The notes: generated from the letters alone by a model not told the origin. Counted from the stretch's first letter, positions 44,323 through 55,617 are shown. The stretch is DNA of 64,000 nucleotides from Theropithecus gelada (GCF_003255815.1 NC_037689.1:24849154-24913153), one strand, 5' to 3'. A program made the numbers and translations.

Positions 44323-44523
44323 GTCCACATCCTAATCCCCATGTGGGAGACAGAATAATGCCCCAAAAGATGCCCACATTTTAATCCCCATGTGGTGGAA
44401 AAATAAATGTCCCCAAAGATGTCTGCCTCCTAATCCCCAAGTAATAGAATAATGGCCCCAGAGATGTCCATATCCTAATCCCCATGTGGTAGACAGAGTA
44501 ATGGCCCCAAAGGTGTCCATGTC
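44323..44523 (+). repeat. About 48-bp tandem array, four units
   Basis: Four successive units carry 'cctaatccccatgtgg', 'agaataatg.cccc' and 'aaagatgtc' with small length changes (49, 50, 45, 49 bp). This is the 5' end of the following MLT1-type LTR, amplified in place. Confidence 0.9.
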
Positions 44524-44925
44524 CAATGAATATATTGATTTACGTGGTAAAGCAGACTTTGCAGATGAGATTAAGTTTAAAATCTTGAGATGGGGAGATT
44601 ATTCTGGATTATTTGGGTGGGTTCAATGTAGTCTCAGTGGTTCTTATAGAAGGAAGGCAGGGATTCAGAAAAAGAGAAAGAGATGTGACAAGGAGAGTGG
44701 AGGTTGGCATGATGCAAGAAGAAAGAAGGCACCACAAACCAAGGAATACAGCAACCTCTAGAAGCTGGAAAAGGCAAGGAAACAGATTCATCCATGGAGC
44801 ATCCAGAAGAACCATTCTTGCAGACAGCCTTATTTCAGCCCAGAGAGGCTCAGTTACATTTCTGTTTCGGCCACTGAAATCAAGCCCCTGCCTAAGGCAC
44901 AATACCTAGGCCAGCAGCCAGAGGA
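44474..44925 (+). mobile_element. MLT1-type LTR
   Basis: It shows 'ggtagacagagtaatggccc', 'gcagatgagattaagttta', 'ttgagatggggagattattc', 'tctagaagctggaaaaggca' and 'tcagcccagagaggctcagt'. Its first 48 bp are repeated four times at 44323-44523. Confidence 0.82.
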
Positions 44926-45462
44926 GTCATGGTTTAAGGTCCTCAGTGGTCTGCGAGTGTCAGTGTTGGTACCTTTGGCTGTACCTACAGCCAGCAGCTG
45001 CAATCCCCAGTCATGGCATAAGATGCCGAAAACTGCAAGGTCACAGGAACATGTAGCCAGAACTTTGCACAGCCTCCATGAGGCTACACAAGAAACCCTG
45101 ATATTGCAAAACAGCTCAGAGTTCATTGTTTCTCAGCATCCTTGTCAGGGTCTCCTAGATGATGACTTTGAGGTTTTTAAGGAGCAATTCATGCATGCCC
45201 CTCCCTACTGGGTTAGGAGCACACTGCAAAGTCTACATGGGGCTTGGGGAGAAATAAGGACTTCTGTCTATCACTGCTCCAGTTACGCTGGAAAGAGCTT
45301 GTCACATGACTCAAGCAGGCTCCCCCTCCTCCTGCACATGAGCCTATGCTATTGGATGGAAGGAAAAGAAGCTCAAAGCTGCCTTCTTTTAAAATCCTTC
45401 TCTGACTCAATGATTCCCACCTGGAGGTGGAAGATGCTGAGAGGACACACACCTTTTTTATG
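44926..45462. other. Unannotated non-coding DNA
   Basis: Unique by eye. A plus-strand frame opens at 44957 and runs 233 codons, but the last third is the GA tract. The first ~160 codons have no recognised domain. It is not called as a gene. Confidence 0.35.
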
Positions 45463-46290
45463 GAGGAAGAGAAGGAGAGAGAAGAATGGAGGAAGAGAGA
45501 GGGAGAGAAGGAAAGGAAGGAAGAGAGAGAAAAAAGAAGAAAGAGAGAGGGATGAAGGAAGAGAGAGGAAGAAAGGGAGAGGAAGAAGGAAGCAAGGAAG
45601 GAAGCAAGGAAGAAGGGAGGGAGGGAGGGAGGGAAGGAGAGAGAGAGAGAAAGACTGAGAGAAAGAAAGAAAGAGAAAGGGAAGGAAGGGAAGGGGAGGA
45701 GAGGAGAAAAAAGAAAAGAGGAAAGGAAAGGAAAAAAATGAAAGGAGGGAGGCAGAGTGAGATAGAGAGTCAGAAAGAGAGAGAAAGAGGAAGAAAGAGA
45801 GAGGAAAGGAGAGAATAAGAAGGGGGAAATGGAGAAATATAAATAGGACCAAAAAAAGAAAGGGGGGGGAGGAAGGAGAGTGAAAGAAGGAGGAGGAGAG
45901 AGAAAGAAAGAAAAAGAGGAAGCAGAGGGGAGAAAGAGAAGGAAGTAAGAGAAAGAGAGGGAAAGAGGGTGAGAGAGATAGAGGAGCGAATAGAGAGAAG
46001 GGAGATATGGGGAAAGAAGAGATTAAGAGAAAGAGGGAGAGCAGACTGAGAAAGAGAGATGAGATAGAGAGATATGAATGGAGGAAGGAAAGGAGAAAGA
46101 AAAGAAGAAGGAGGATGAGGAGGAGGAAAGGGAAAGAGAAAGAAAAAGGATGGAGGGAGAAAGAGAAAGGAGGAAAGAGAGCCAGACAGAGAGGAACAAA
46201 TGGATAAACAGAGGAAGGAAGGGATGGAGAAAGAGAGGAGAAAAGGAGAGAGAGAGAAAGAAGGAGGGAGGGAGGGAGAAAGAGAAAGCA
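45463..46290. repeat. 830-bp purine (GA) tract, the longest in the window
   Basis: Nearly continuous A/G on the plus strand with agag, ggaa, gaaa and gggagg units and few interruptions. The apparent 329-residue frame on the minus strand is a Ser/Leu/Phe/Pro low-complexity translation of this tract. Confidence 0.97.
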
Positions 46291-47383
46291 TGTGCTTGAA
46301 GAAAAGTTACAGGACTGGCTATCATTTCCTCCAGAGGCCAAAAAGCTCTCCCCACTCACCACTGAATATATTTGAAAGAACTAGTAAGAGACAAAATAAA
46401 ATTGCTTTGTGATTACACTCAATGAGTCATGCTTGTTCGACACACCAGTTACATACGCTTTCCCCCTAAGAGCCCTCAAGAAATACCAGTCCTATAATGT
46501 AATAGAATTGGATCTCCAAGAGCTGTTTAGGAGCAAGAACTCAGCTGACAGGATTTCTGGAGAATTTCTCCTGGCTTGTCTCTGATCAAGCAACAACACC
46601 AAGAGGCGATTATTAACCCCATTGATGTTGGATTCCCCACTTAGAGAAATGACAGAATGACTCCTGGTTTATCCTCAGTGCTTCTTTTATTTTCAAAGTT
46701 CTATCTCTCAGGTGAAGATTACATTTCTGTATTTTATACTAAACAACTCCAGACTCTAACGGTGTTCGTCTGCCCATGTGTTCAAGATGGGCACGCACAT
46801 CAGAATATCTTGAACTTGCTGGAAGAAGTTAAGGAGCATTCATGGTCTCCATCCTAGGTGTTCTGGGGGGTCTGGAGGAGGTTGGGGCTATTGCTGCTAC
46901 AGAGACCATGATTGATTTCATGAGGCTTGTTCTGATTGTTCGTAACAATGGGGTTTGGACAAGAAGATGAAGGTGATGTGACAGGGTTAGATCCTGGAGA
47001 AACTCAACTCATTTTGGACAGAGAATGGGTGTAATGTCTCCTGATTGTCTGGACTTGAGAGCAGATGGCAGTCCACACTTGGACTGGCATTATTCAGCAC
47101 ATGTGCCATTACATGTCATTGACCTTAACATGAAACCTCCACCTCTCAGCCCAAATGTCTTACCCAAGCCTTTCTGGGTTTGTGGGTTGATGGTATATCT
47201 CTTGGTTGACTGGATTGTTGGTATGGTGATTGGGTTTTGCATCTCTGATACTGTCTTCATCTTTTGTCCTCATGGCCTGAATTTTAGGATGAGGTGTTTC
47301 ACAGTGGGCAGGCCTATGTAGACTTATCCCCAAAAGTCCAAGAAAGCTGAGAAGCCAAAGAGAGAGGCTGACTCATCTAGTTT
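46291..47383. other. Unannotated non-coding DNA, 1.1 kb
   Basis: No gene or repeat recognised. A 98-codon plus frame (47025-47321) shows hydrophobic stretches but no domain that I know. Confidence 0.3.
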
Positions 47384-47690
47384 CTTAGAAAAAGAAAAAA
47401 AAAAAACATTTCATAGGTGCTTAAAAACAGAAGCCATGTTTGTGTCTTGGGTGGCAGAGATATAAGATGGTGGATCTCCATACCATTACCCCCAAATAAC
47501 CCAAGGCTTATATACCACGGGGTAAGGGGTGTGTAGGATGATTGTTTAAGGGCAGGATTTATGGCAGGAACATGCTCTTACACAAGGAACAGTAGATAGA
47601 ATAGAAATCTATCTAATAGAACTAGGGTCAATCAGAAGTCAACATGGTGGATTAGCATTCAAGATGGAGCTACTTTAGCCTCCACGTGAA
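47384..47690 (-). mobile_element. Possible ERV LTR fragment, antisense
   Basis: 'aaacagaagccatgtttgtg', 'gtttaagggcaggatttatg', 'aacatgctcttacacaagga' and 'attcaagatggagctacttt' read like LTR text; family and ends unassigned. Confidence 0.4.
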
Positions 47691-47964
47691 GATACTTTGA
47701 TGATGAATGATGCACCTGTTCTAAAACATCGGTGGGCTGACACTTCAGCACTGGCCCTGGTTTTGTCTTCAGGACTGTTAGCAACTGCAGACCTCACAAC
47801 TATAGGAACAACCTTCCTACTCAGGTTCTCTGGCTCTCCAGAGCCTCTCTGTTTCTGAACTGTACTGACAATCCCTGATTTTTTACATGAGTTCTTCACT
47901 GCTTGCCTCATCCCAGCCATGAGACTTCTGGATAGGCACAACCACATGATTATATTATCAAAGG

Positions 47965-48238
47965 CTTGCCTTCCAGCTGAAATAACCTTATAGGAAATTG
48001 TTTTGACATTTCAATAAAATAAACCCTCTTGAAGAGAAGCCAACACAAATAACCTTTGTATTAAATTCTGCTGTGCTATGGTAAGATAATCATAAAAGTT
48101 CACTTCCATTCATTGAAACATTAGGGGAAAAAAGGGGGAAATCTCACAAGAATATAAGCCCATTCAGTTCATGCATTCCTAGAAGGAGAGGTTGAGTTTG
48201 CATAGCTTGGCTGTTTCTCAAGTCCAAGTCTAGTCAAG
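47965..48238. repeat. Dispersed direct duplication, copy 1 (48.0/52.8 kb)
   Basis: It matches 52760-53033 at the same length: 'tgccttccagctgaaataac', 'ataggaaattgttttgac', 'ttaaattctgctgtgctatg', 'agaaggagaggttgagt'. I do not recognise it as a known repeat. Confidence 0.85.
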
Positions 48239-49364
48239 AGGCAGTCTTCATAAACAATGATAGAAAAATTTTCTGGGGAAAGATTCGTTTGGAAAGAAAT
48301 GGAGGATAATTTAAAGGAGGTGATTGAAGCCTTAGTGCAGTGGGCTTTCAATGATGGGTTGTGCAGTGTTTATTTCTTCCTGTTGGTGGAGGAGGGTGAT
48401 TAAGGGCTTTTCCTACCTCAAGGTGATCAAAGTGGTATTTTCATAAGATTAATCTGGCGGCAGAATGCAGATAGTTCTTAGCCTCCTCACCCATCCTTAG
48501 CGTATGTAGAGCACCTGGGGGCACATATGTCCAAGACAGAGAAGTATACAGGCAAAGTAACCCTTTAATCTTATGTCTCAGACTAAACACAACTCAGAGG
48601 AAGACAATGTTGGGAAGAGCACCAAGAACTTAAGAAGTTTGCACACATTCCACATCAGCCATCTTTTACATCATCCCTCGGAGCATGAGAGCTCTTTCAC
48701 TTACTTTTGGCCAAATTAGATACAGTTTACCTTCATAGTATGAGGGCTATATAGAGGCATTTCCCAAAATAAAAGAGTTTATACGTTTTACCCATCCCTG
48801 ATTGTGTTCAATGCTCTAGTTCATGCTTTGATGGTTTCCTCAGACACAGCTGAATTTATAAACATTCTGAGATGTCCCATAGATAAAGGATTCAACCTTC
48901 TTAATCTCAGCTCTTCCACCTAGCACACTTGCTTACAAAATGACATGTAACCTATGAGTTGGCTGAAGCCATGTTGAAAGCCGATTTTTAGGTTCCAAAG
49001 CAGAGAATATTACAAGGATGTGCTCATTTTCACTTTGAGACACTGAAAGAGTTGGTGTCTAGGCGGTCTGGGATAATAGCCTAAGCAAGTAATAGTTCTA
49101 AGCACATTGTCATTGACCCTTTTATTGGCCATAGACCTCCATGTGGCTGGCCAACTGTAAAGAACACCACCTACCTCAGTGGAAAGCAGGTGAAAGGCAG
49201 AAATGCCTCAACCCACTCAACATTAGTAATAGTCAGAATGGAACTGATAGAATAAACCCTGGGTTCACCCCTTAGGGGACAACTTAAGAACTTATCTTCC
49301 TTTTATATTTTTCATTCTGTAATGAGATTGCGTTTTGCTAGTCTACCAATATATATGCTATTCA
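48239..49364. other. Unannotated non-coding DNA, 1.1 kb
   Basis: No gene or repeat recognised with confidence. Confidence 0.3.
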
Positions 49365-49519
49365 TTTTTAATGCAAGAAAAAATACACAGACATACCTAA
49401 TACAAACACACACATATGTATGCATATATATGTGTGTATGTATGTGTATATATATGTGTGTGTGTATGTATTAGGTAAGTGTGTATGTATGCATGTGTGT
49501 TTTTTCTTGCATTAAAAAA
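49365..49519. repeat. TG/CA-rich near-palindrome, arms about 65-75 bp
   Basis: The left arm starts 'tttttaatgcaagaaaaaat' and the right arm ends 'ttttttcttgcattaaaaaa'. Closer in, 'acctaatac' (49395-49403) pairs with 'gtattaggt' (49468-49476), and 'aaacacacacatat' pairs with 'atatgtgtgtgtgt'. The centre is near 49436-49442. Confidence 0.88.
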
Positions 49520-50402
49520 GATAACAATCTTTGACCACAAGATTTTGGGTAAAATGTCACTTTATTTTACCTAGTAAAAGAATATGAATGTTCAAAGTTA
49601 TAACATCAGAATTCTTTGAGGATCAAAGACTTTTTCAGTCCATCAAGCATCCAAGAGTAATTCAATGGGAAAATAGGATTTCTTCCCCTTATGGGGGGTT
49701 CCTCAATGGCTGTTTCTTCATTTAAGCGACATTTGGACAGGAATAAAATGGGAAAGTACATGATTCTTCCAAAGTCCCTGAATTTTCAATGCAACCATAT
49801 TGGAGGTGTTCTTTTCTGAACAATGTTCCCACAACTAGTAAAGCTTTGTCTAATTCAAGTCCGTAAGATAGAGACTATGATACAGGCATTTGATAAATAT
49901 ACACCTGAGTTGGTAGGTTGTAGAAGGAGCTGCTTTGTGCTTTGAATAACTCAATTTGGTGATCCACAGTGGATTCAGTGGCTTATTCCCAGATCCTCAC
50001 CATGCTTTGTGGTCAGTAAATATGCCCAACCAATTGGTATGGAAATGGCCATGTGGATTTAACTGTAGGACCAAAGCACATGCAGTGAACTTCTTTCATC
50101 CTGGAAGAAATTAGATCAATTTCAGCATTGACAATAACATCTGAGCTTGGGTTGCTTGGCTTTCCTGGAATCATGTTCTTTGGTGTGCAAAAAGAGGGTA
50201 GATAGATATAATTAGTTTGAAATTTTTAAGGGACTTTGATCAACTTGTACAGCTACGTAACGTGTGTGGGCTTTGTGAAATGTGCTGAGAACTAATTTTT
50301 AATTCTTTCAGCATCACACCTGATTTAGATGTGTTTGTTGTCATGCAAAATTAAAATAAGAAATGTAGAAAAGTTTTAAAAATGAAAATGATAGGGACTC
50401 AC
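49520..50402. other. Unannotated non-coding DNA
   Basis: No recognisable repeat or gene seen. Confidence 0.3.
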
Positions 50403-50413
50403 CTTATTTTGTT

Positions 50414-50719
50414 TTTTGTTTGTGTGTTTGTTTTTTGAGAAAGAGTCTCGCTCTGTTCCCCTGGGCTGGAGTACAGTGGTGTGATCTCAGCTCACTGCAG
50501 CCTCTGTCTTCCAGGTTCAAGCGATTCTCCTGCCTCAGCCTCCCGAGTAGCTGAGATTACAGGCGTGGGCCACCACACCCAGCTAATTTTTGTACTTTTT
50601 TGTAGAAACAGATTTCACTATGTTGGCCAACCTGGTCTCAAACTCCTGACCTCAAGTGACTCGCCCGCCTTGGCCTCCCAAAGTTCTGGGATTACGGGCG
50701 TGAGTCAGCGCACCCGGCC
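50414..50719 (-). mobile_element. AluS-type element
   Basis: Antisense Alu. The flanks 'cttattttgttt' (from 50403) and 'ctttattttgttt' (from 50719) form an approximate target duplication. Confidence 0.93.
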
Positions 50720-50904
50720 TTTATTTTGTTTCTAAGATGGGAAATGAACCTAAGACTCTTGAAGACATCTACAACATCAATTTTATCAAAATAATTGAGA
50801 CAATTCAGGTCATAATTTTGAGAAACAATAAAAATGGTCAGACAAATGCTGTCTATGACGAGCGAAAGAGCTCTATGAGTTTTGGAAAAATAGTCTGCAA
50901 GGTA

Positions 50905-51115
50905 GGGAGATTTTGTTTCATGCCAGGGGACACTTGGCAGTGTCTGGAGATATTTTTCAGTGTCACAACTGAGTGGTCTCACTGGCACCTGGTGGATGGA
51001 GCCCAAGGATGTTGCTCAACACCCTACAGTGCACAGGACACCCCCACCACAGAGAGTCATCCACCCCCAAGTGTCAGCAGTGCCAGCTCAACTGCAAAAC
51101 CCTGCCTTAGCATGA
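50905..51115 (+). mobile_element. MER5A (hAT-Charlie MITE), copy 1
   Basis: 'ccaggggacacttggcagtg', 'ctggcacctggtggatggag', 'gatgttgctcaacaccctac', 'tgtcagcagtgcca' and 'gcaaaaccctgcct' follow the MER5A order. Confidence 0.85.
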
Positions 51116-51127
51116 AAGACTCTGTGT

Positions 51128-51305
51128 GCTTATCTGTCTGTTATCTATTTATCTGTCTCTCTATCTTTTTGTCCACCTATCCGTCATCTATCTGTCATCT
51201 ATATATCTATCCACCTATCATCTATTTGGTCATCTATCTGTCATCATTATTATCTATTTATCTATATATCTGTTGATTATCTATCTATTTATCTATCTGT
51301 CCATC
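51128..51305. repeat. TATC-type microsatellite, left part
   Basis: A degenerate tatc/tgtc/catc run, cut at 51306 by the THE1 LTR and resumed at 51671. Confidence 0.94.
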
Positions 51306-51670
51306 TGTATTAGTCTGTTTTCACACTGCTGATAAACACATACCTGAGACTGAGTAAATTATAAAGAAAAAGAAGTTTAATGGACTCACAGTTCCACGTA
51401 GCTAAGGAGGCCTCACAATCATGGAGGAAGGCAAAAAGCATGTCTTACATGGCAGTAGGCAAGAGAAAGGATGAGAACCAAGAGAAAGGGGTTTCTTCTT
51501 ATTAAAACATCAGATCTCCTGAGACTTATTCACTATCACGAGAACAATATGGGGGGAACTGCCCCCCGTGATTCAATTATCTCCCACCAGGTCCCTCCCA
51601 CAACAGGTGGGAATTATGGGTGCTAAAATATAAGATGAGATTTGGGTGGGCACACAGCCAAACCATATCA
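51306..51670 (-). mobile_element. THE1-type LTR inserted in a microsatellite
   Basis: It begins TGTATTAGTCTGTTTTCACAC and ends 'cacagccaaaccatatca'. Flanks ccatc (51301-51305) and ctatc (51671-51675) form a 4-of-5 target duplication drawn from the TATC repeat itself. Confidence 0.95.
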
Positions 51671-51723
<53 letters not shown>

Positions 51724-51724
51724 A
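51671..51724. repeat. Pure (CTAT)n microsatellite
   Basis: About 13 perfect CTAT units, more homogeneous than the left part and therefore likely to vary in length. Confidence 0.97.
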
Positions 51725-51727
51725 TCA

Positions 51728-51935
51728 CAATGGTTTCCAACTGCAGTCCACTTTGCCCTCAGGGGACACTGGCAATGCCTGGAGACATTTTCCCTCGGTA
51801 GAGGGTTGGTCCTGGCATCTGGTGGGTGGAGCTCAGGGACGCTGCTCAACACTATAGAACACACAAGGATGCCCCACCAGAGAATTATGCAGCCCCAAAT
51901 GTCAACAGTGCCAAAGCTGACACTGCTGCTCTGAT
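51728..51935 (+). mobile_element. MER5A, copy 2
   Basis: 'caatggtttccaactgcagt', 'cctcaggggacactggcaat', 'ctggcatctggtgggtggag', 'ccaaatgtcaacagtgccaa' match MER5A from its left terminus. Confidence 0.88.
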
Positions 51936-52759
51936 GGCACTGCTACTCTGTTATAGAAGCCATGCATGTCTGAAAAGATACACTGTAGAGAGTGGTGGGG
52001 AATACAGATGCACAAACAGAATAAGAAGTCTCTCTGGTTTTATTTTGTGTTTGTTTTGTTTTGCTCCTGCTTGGGAGGAGGGAGTGGAAGAGGGGAGAGA
52101 AGCCAAGAATTGGATGCCAGAGATATCCCTAAATGGTGGGGCCAATGACAAATCATCAGTAGTAGAGAGACTAAAAAGAACTTACGGGAAAAGAATATTT
52201 TATATCCAAGTTTTAGCCATCTGTGTAGATTGGCTATTCGTGTCTCCCTCATTCTCTAAACCTTCTCAGCAAAGTCTGATGCATACAAAGAAGTCTTGGG
52301 TGAATTATTTTATTTGATTATTTCTTTACTTAGTCCTTCATTCATCTCTGGAGGAAATAAAAGAGTCAGGATTCATTGACTGATTCAGCAAGGGGCAAAA
52401 GAGAGACAGTGCGTGGATGCTGGACATATGATCCACAGAATGAACTAACGAACTCAAGACATGTCCCCTTACCCCCATCCATAATTTTTATTTACTGGAG
52501 TCCTGAGAAAAGTATCCACTGTTCGTCATTCACAGAATGGGGCTTTGAGTGGAACTTATCCAGAACTTAATATGAACACACCTGGAATGTTCATCAGAGC
52601 ATCTCTTCTCCAAATATGACATCATGGGAGTGAATGAAGCAAACCATTTTCTTGACTACTTGGCTTGTAGGTCATCTTGTCTCATACCTGGAGAAAAAAT
52701 GTCAGCCGCGCTCTATGGTGAAGTCTTAAGATAACATCTCTTATGTAGAAGATGTGAGT
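51936..52759. other. Unannotated non-coding DNA
   Basis: A plus frame through 51826-52317 (163 codons) starts inside MER5A and has no recognised domain, so I regard it as chance. Confidence 0.3.
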
Positions 52760-53033
52760 TTGCCTTCCAGCTAAAATAACCTTATAGGAAATTGTTTTGA
52801 TATTTCAATAAATAAGCTCTTTGAATAAGAGCCAATACAAATAACGTTTATATTAAATTCTGCTGGTCTATGGTAGAAGTTTAATCATAGGAGGTTACTT
52901 CCATACACTGAATAGTCAGAAAAAATATTAAAAATTCTATAAGAACATAATAAAGCTCATTCAACTCATTCATATCTAGAAGGAGAGCTTGAATTCATAT
53001 AAGTTGGCCTTTTCCCAGGTCCTAGGCTAGTCC
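52760..53033. repeat. Dispersed direct duplication, copy 2 (48.0/52.8 kb)
   Basis: Partner of 47965-48238, about 4.8 kb away, same strand, with several substitutions and small gaps. Similarity fades at 'ctagtcctcaa'. Confidence 0.85.
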
Positions 53034-53374
53034 TCAAATCCAGCCTGCATTTTCTTTACCCCCACTGCTACTAGAAAAAACATCTGGCAGATTTAGAATA
53101 TGAATAACATCAGAGATGACCAGAGAAAATCTGCTGGCCATAACAAATTGAGAACGAGCTATAAATTACAAGTTCGTGTCAATTTTCATTTCCTAAGGGC
53201 AGCTTTTATAAAAGGCATTATTTCATCCCATTAAGAGCTTGGGATGACATGAATGCATCCCATAAATCCCTTACAATAATTTGACCCCATTTTGATTATT
53301 TATAGCCACAAACATTTCTTCAGCAGAATTTCAGAACTTTATTTGGAAAGACAAATTCTGATATAAATTGAAAT
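53034..53374. other. Unannotated non-coding DNA
   Basis: No recognisable repeat or gene seen. Confidence 0.3.
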
Positions 53375-54440
53375 TCACTGAAACATTCATATATACACAT
53401 ACATACATATATACACATATACATACTGTTTAATATAGATACTGTTTTTATATATGCTGTTTTACCTATATATATAACCCTACAGTTCCATGTTTTGTGT
53501 GTGTGTGTGTAGAGAGAGCATGCCGCATGTATATGTGTGTATATATATGTGTGTATAAATAGTACATATATGTGTGTTTATAGTGTACATATATGTGTGT
53601 ATGTATAGTACATATACGTATATGTATGTCTATATATGATACATATGTGCATATGTGTGTCATATATAGTACACACATCTATATATGTGCGTGCTACATG
53701 GTACAAATATACTTGTATGTGTATATGCATGTGCATATATAGTGCACATGTTTGTGTATATGTATATATAAAGTAATATATTTGTGCATATATAGTGCAT
53801 ATGTATGTGTGTATGTATACCTAAAGTAATATATATGGGTGCATGTGTGTGTGCATATGTATGCAGCATATGTGCATATATACACACACATAGAAATATG
53901 CAAACACACACATGCACCCATATATGTTATTTTATATATATACACACATACATATGCACTATATACACAGTATAACAATATATGTGTCATATATAACAGT
54001 ATATCTGTGTCTGTATATGTGTATATAGCATATGTATGTATATATCATATGTATGTATATATTAGTACATGTGTGTATATAAAGTACATATATGTGTACA
54101 TAAGTGTGTGTGCTTATATAGACTACATTATATGTGTATATATGGGTTTATATAAAGTACTTGTGTATATATGTATTTATATATAAAGTACATATGTGTG
54201 TGTATCATACATATATGTATATATGCACATAGAGTACACTTGTGTATATATTAGTACATATATCTGTGTATATATACAATACATATATGTGTGCATATGT
54301 ATGTGTGTATGTATAAAGTACTTATATATGTATATATGTGTGTATCTATAGTGTACCTATGTGTGTGTGTATGCCTGTGTATATACATATACAGACATGT
54401 ATATATATAGATATATGTGTGTGTGTGTGTGTGCATATAA
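53375..54440. repeat. 1.07-kb TG/TA-rich degenerate minisatellite
   Basis: Recurring 'agtacatatatgtgtgtat' type units of roughly 25-35 bp are built from alternating purine-pyrimidine dinucleotides. Such DNA can form Z-DNA or cruciforms. Translations full of His, Thr, Ile and Tyr are artefacts. Confidence 0.95.
53783..53975. repeat. Large near-palindrome inside the TG/TA minisatellite
   Basis: The left arm (about 53783-53858) and right arm (53896-53975) are reverse complements with few mismatches. 'gggtgcatgtgtgtgtgcat' pairs with 'atgcaaacacacacatgcac' plus 'cc', and 'atagtgcatatgtatgtgtg' pairs with 'cacacatacatatgcactat'. The spacer is about 37 bp. Confidence 0.88.
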
Positions 54441-55617
54441 ACAAAATATCAACATTATGGAATATTATGGGGCAATAGACCTGGGTTCTGGTCCCGTCTT
54501 TGATTTTGAGGCAAATTTTCGTGTAGTCCACGACTAATAATAAAATACACATTTATCGTCATCCAAGGAGCAACACAGTGTTCAGCTCTTCACAATCCCA
54601 CACATTTTCACAGTTTGAGTTTTACCGAAAGCTGAAGTTGGGATCTGTTCACTTGTGTTTAATCTGCTTCCACAACATCCGATCCAAACTTCACATGCTT
54701 TCAGTGAATCAAGACAAGTAAAGGGACATAGGCCTGTCGGGTTTCTGAGAGCCGAGCGGCCCCTCAGAGGCACCCACTGGAAGACTGGATGGCCTGTGTC
54801 TCCTCAGGGTCTGACTCAGCAGGGCTGGTGACGCTTCCCCTCTCTAGTGTGATAAACTGAGCTAAGAGGTTGCTTCATGTTTGCTGCTCATGGAAGTGAA
54901 ATCATGCTTATTTTTGGTTCCTGTTTCAATGAAATGTCATTTTCAATCACATTTCTAATTGAATTTTATGGTCTTGTTTTTTTTGCTCCCCCAAGAAAAA
55001 GACCATGAAAGCCAGAATATATGTATGTAAAAATACATATATTCAAACCTAACCTCAAAGAATATTGTAAAAGCTGAGGTCACAAAGAAGAGAAAAAAAG
55101 TGTTTCTATTTTTCAGTATTTCAGAATCTAGTTGGAAAAAGTGGTGTTTATACAACCAATAAGGAATCAAAGACTTTAAGGTCAGTGAGAGGGGTCATGA
55201 ACAGACACCATGGGAGCGGAGAGGCATGAGAGATGAATTCTGATTTAGGGAAATTAAGAGACATTTTAGGAGGAGCTTGCATTAACTAAGGCTCTAAAGT
55301 TGGATTAAAAATTTACATAATAAAAAATAAACCAGAGACTCCTCAAACTGGAGGTGGCGGAAACAAAGAGCAGCACAGAAAAGTGAGTCCCCACACTAAG
55401 ACAGAAGAGTGAAGACTGGGTGGCCAGCACGGTGGAGCTGAGGTGGGCGGGGGGACCATCAAATTGATGAGATGAATGTCAGGTCAGAGCAGCTTTGTGG
55501 GACATCAAGGGAAGGCTCAGAGTTAGGGTGTGTTTCTATGTGGGAAGGGGTTGACTGGGTGTGCTGAGATGGGAGTTTCAAATCATCTCCATGTTGTGGA
55601 TGATGCAACTGATGTAG
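54441..55617. other. Unannotated non-coding DNA, 1.2 kb
   Basis: No gene or repeat recognised. Confidence 0.3.

Noticed and set aside
44323..44523. Regular ~48-bp repeats resembling a CRISPR-like array
   Set aside because: Units are contiguous and diverged with no spacer structure. They are the 5' end of a MaLR LTR in a primate genome.
44957..45658. A 233-codon plus-strand frame with about 160 non-repetitive residues
   Set aside because: No recognisable domain, no splice or promoter context. It begins next to an LTR and owes its length to the GA tract at its end. A cross-species test of codon constraint would be needed to revive it.
45373..46362. A 329-codon open frame (-) and several plus-strand Lys/Arg/Glu frames
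   Set aside because: Same compositional artefact over the 830-bp GA tract.
53466..54186. Overlapping frames rich in His/Tyr/Ile/Cys
   Set aside because: Translations of the TG/TA minisatellite.
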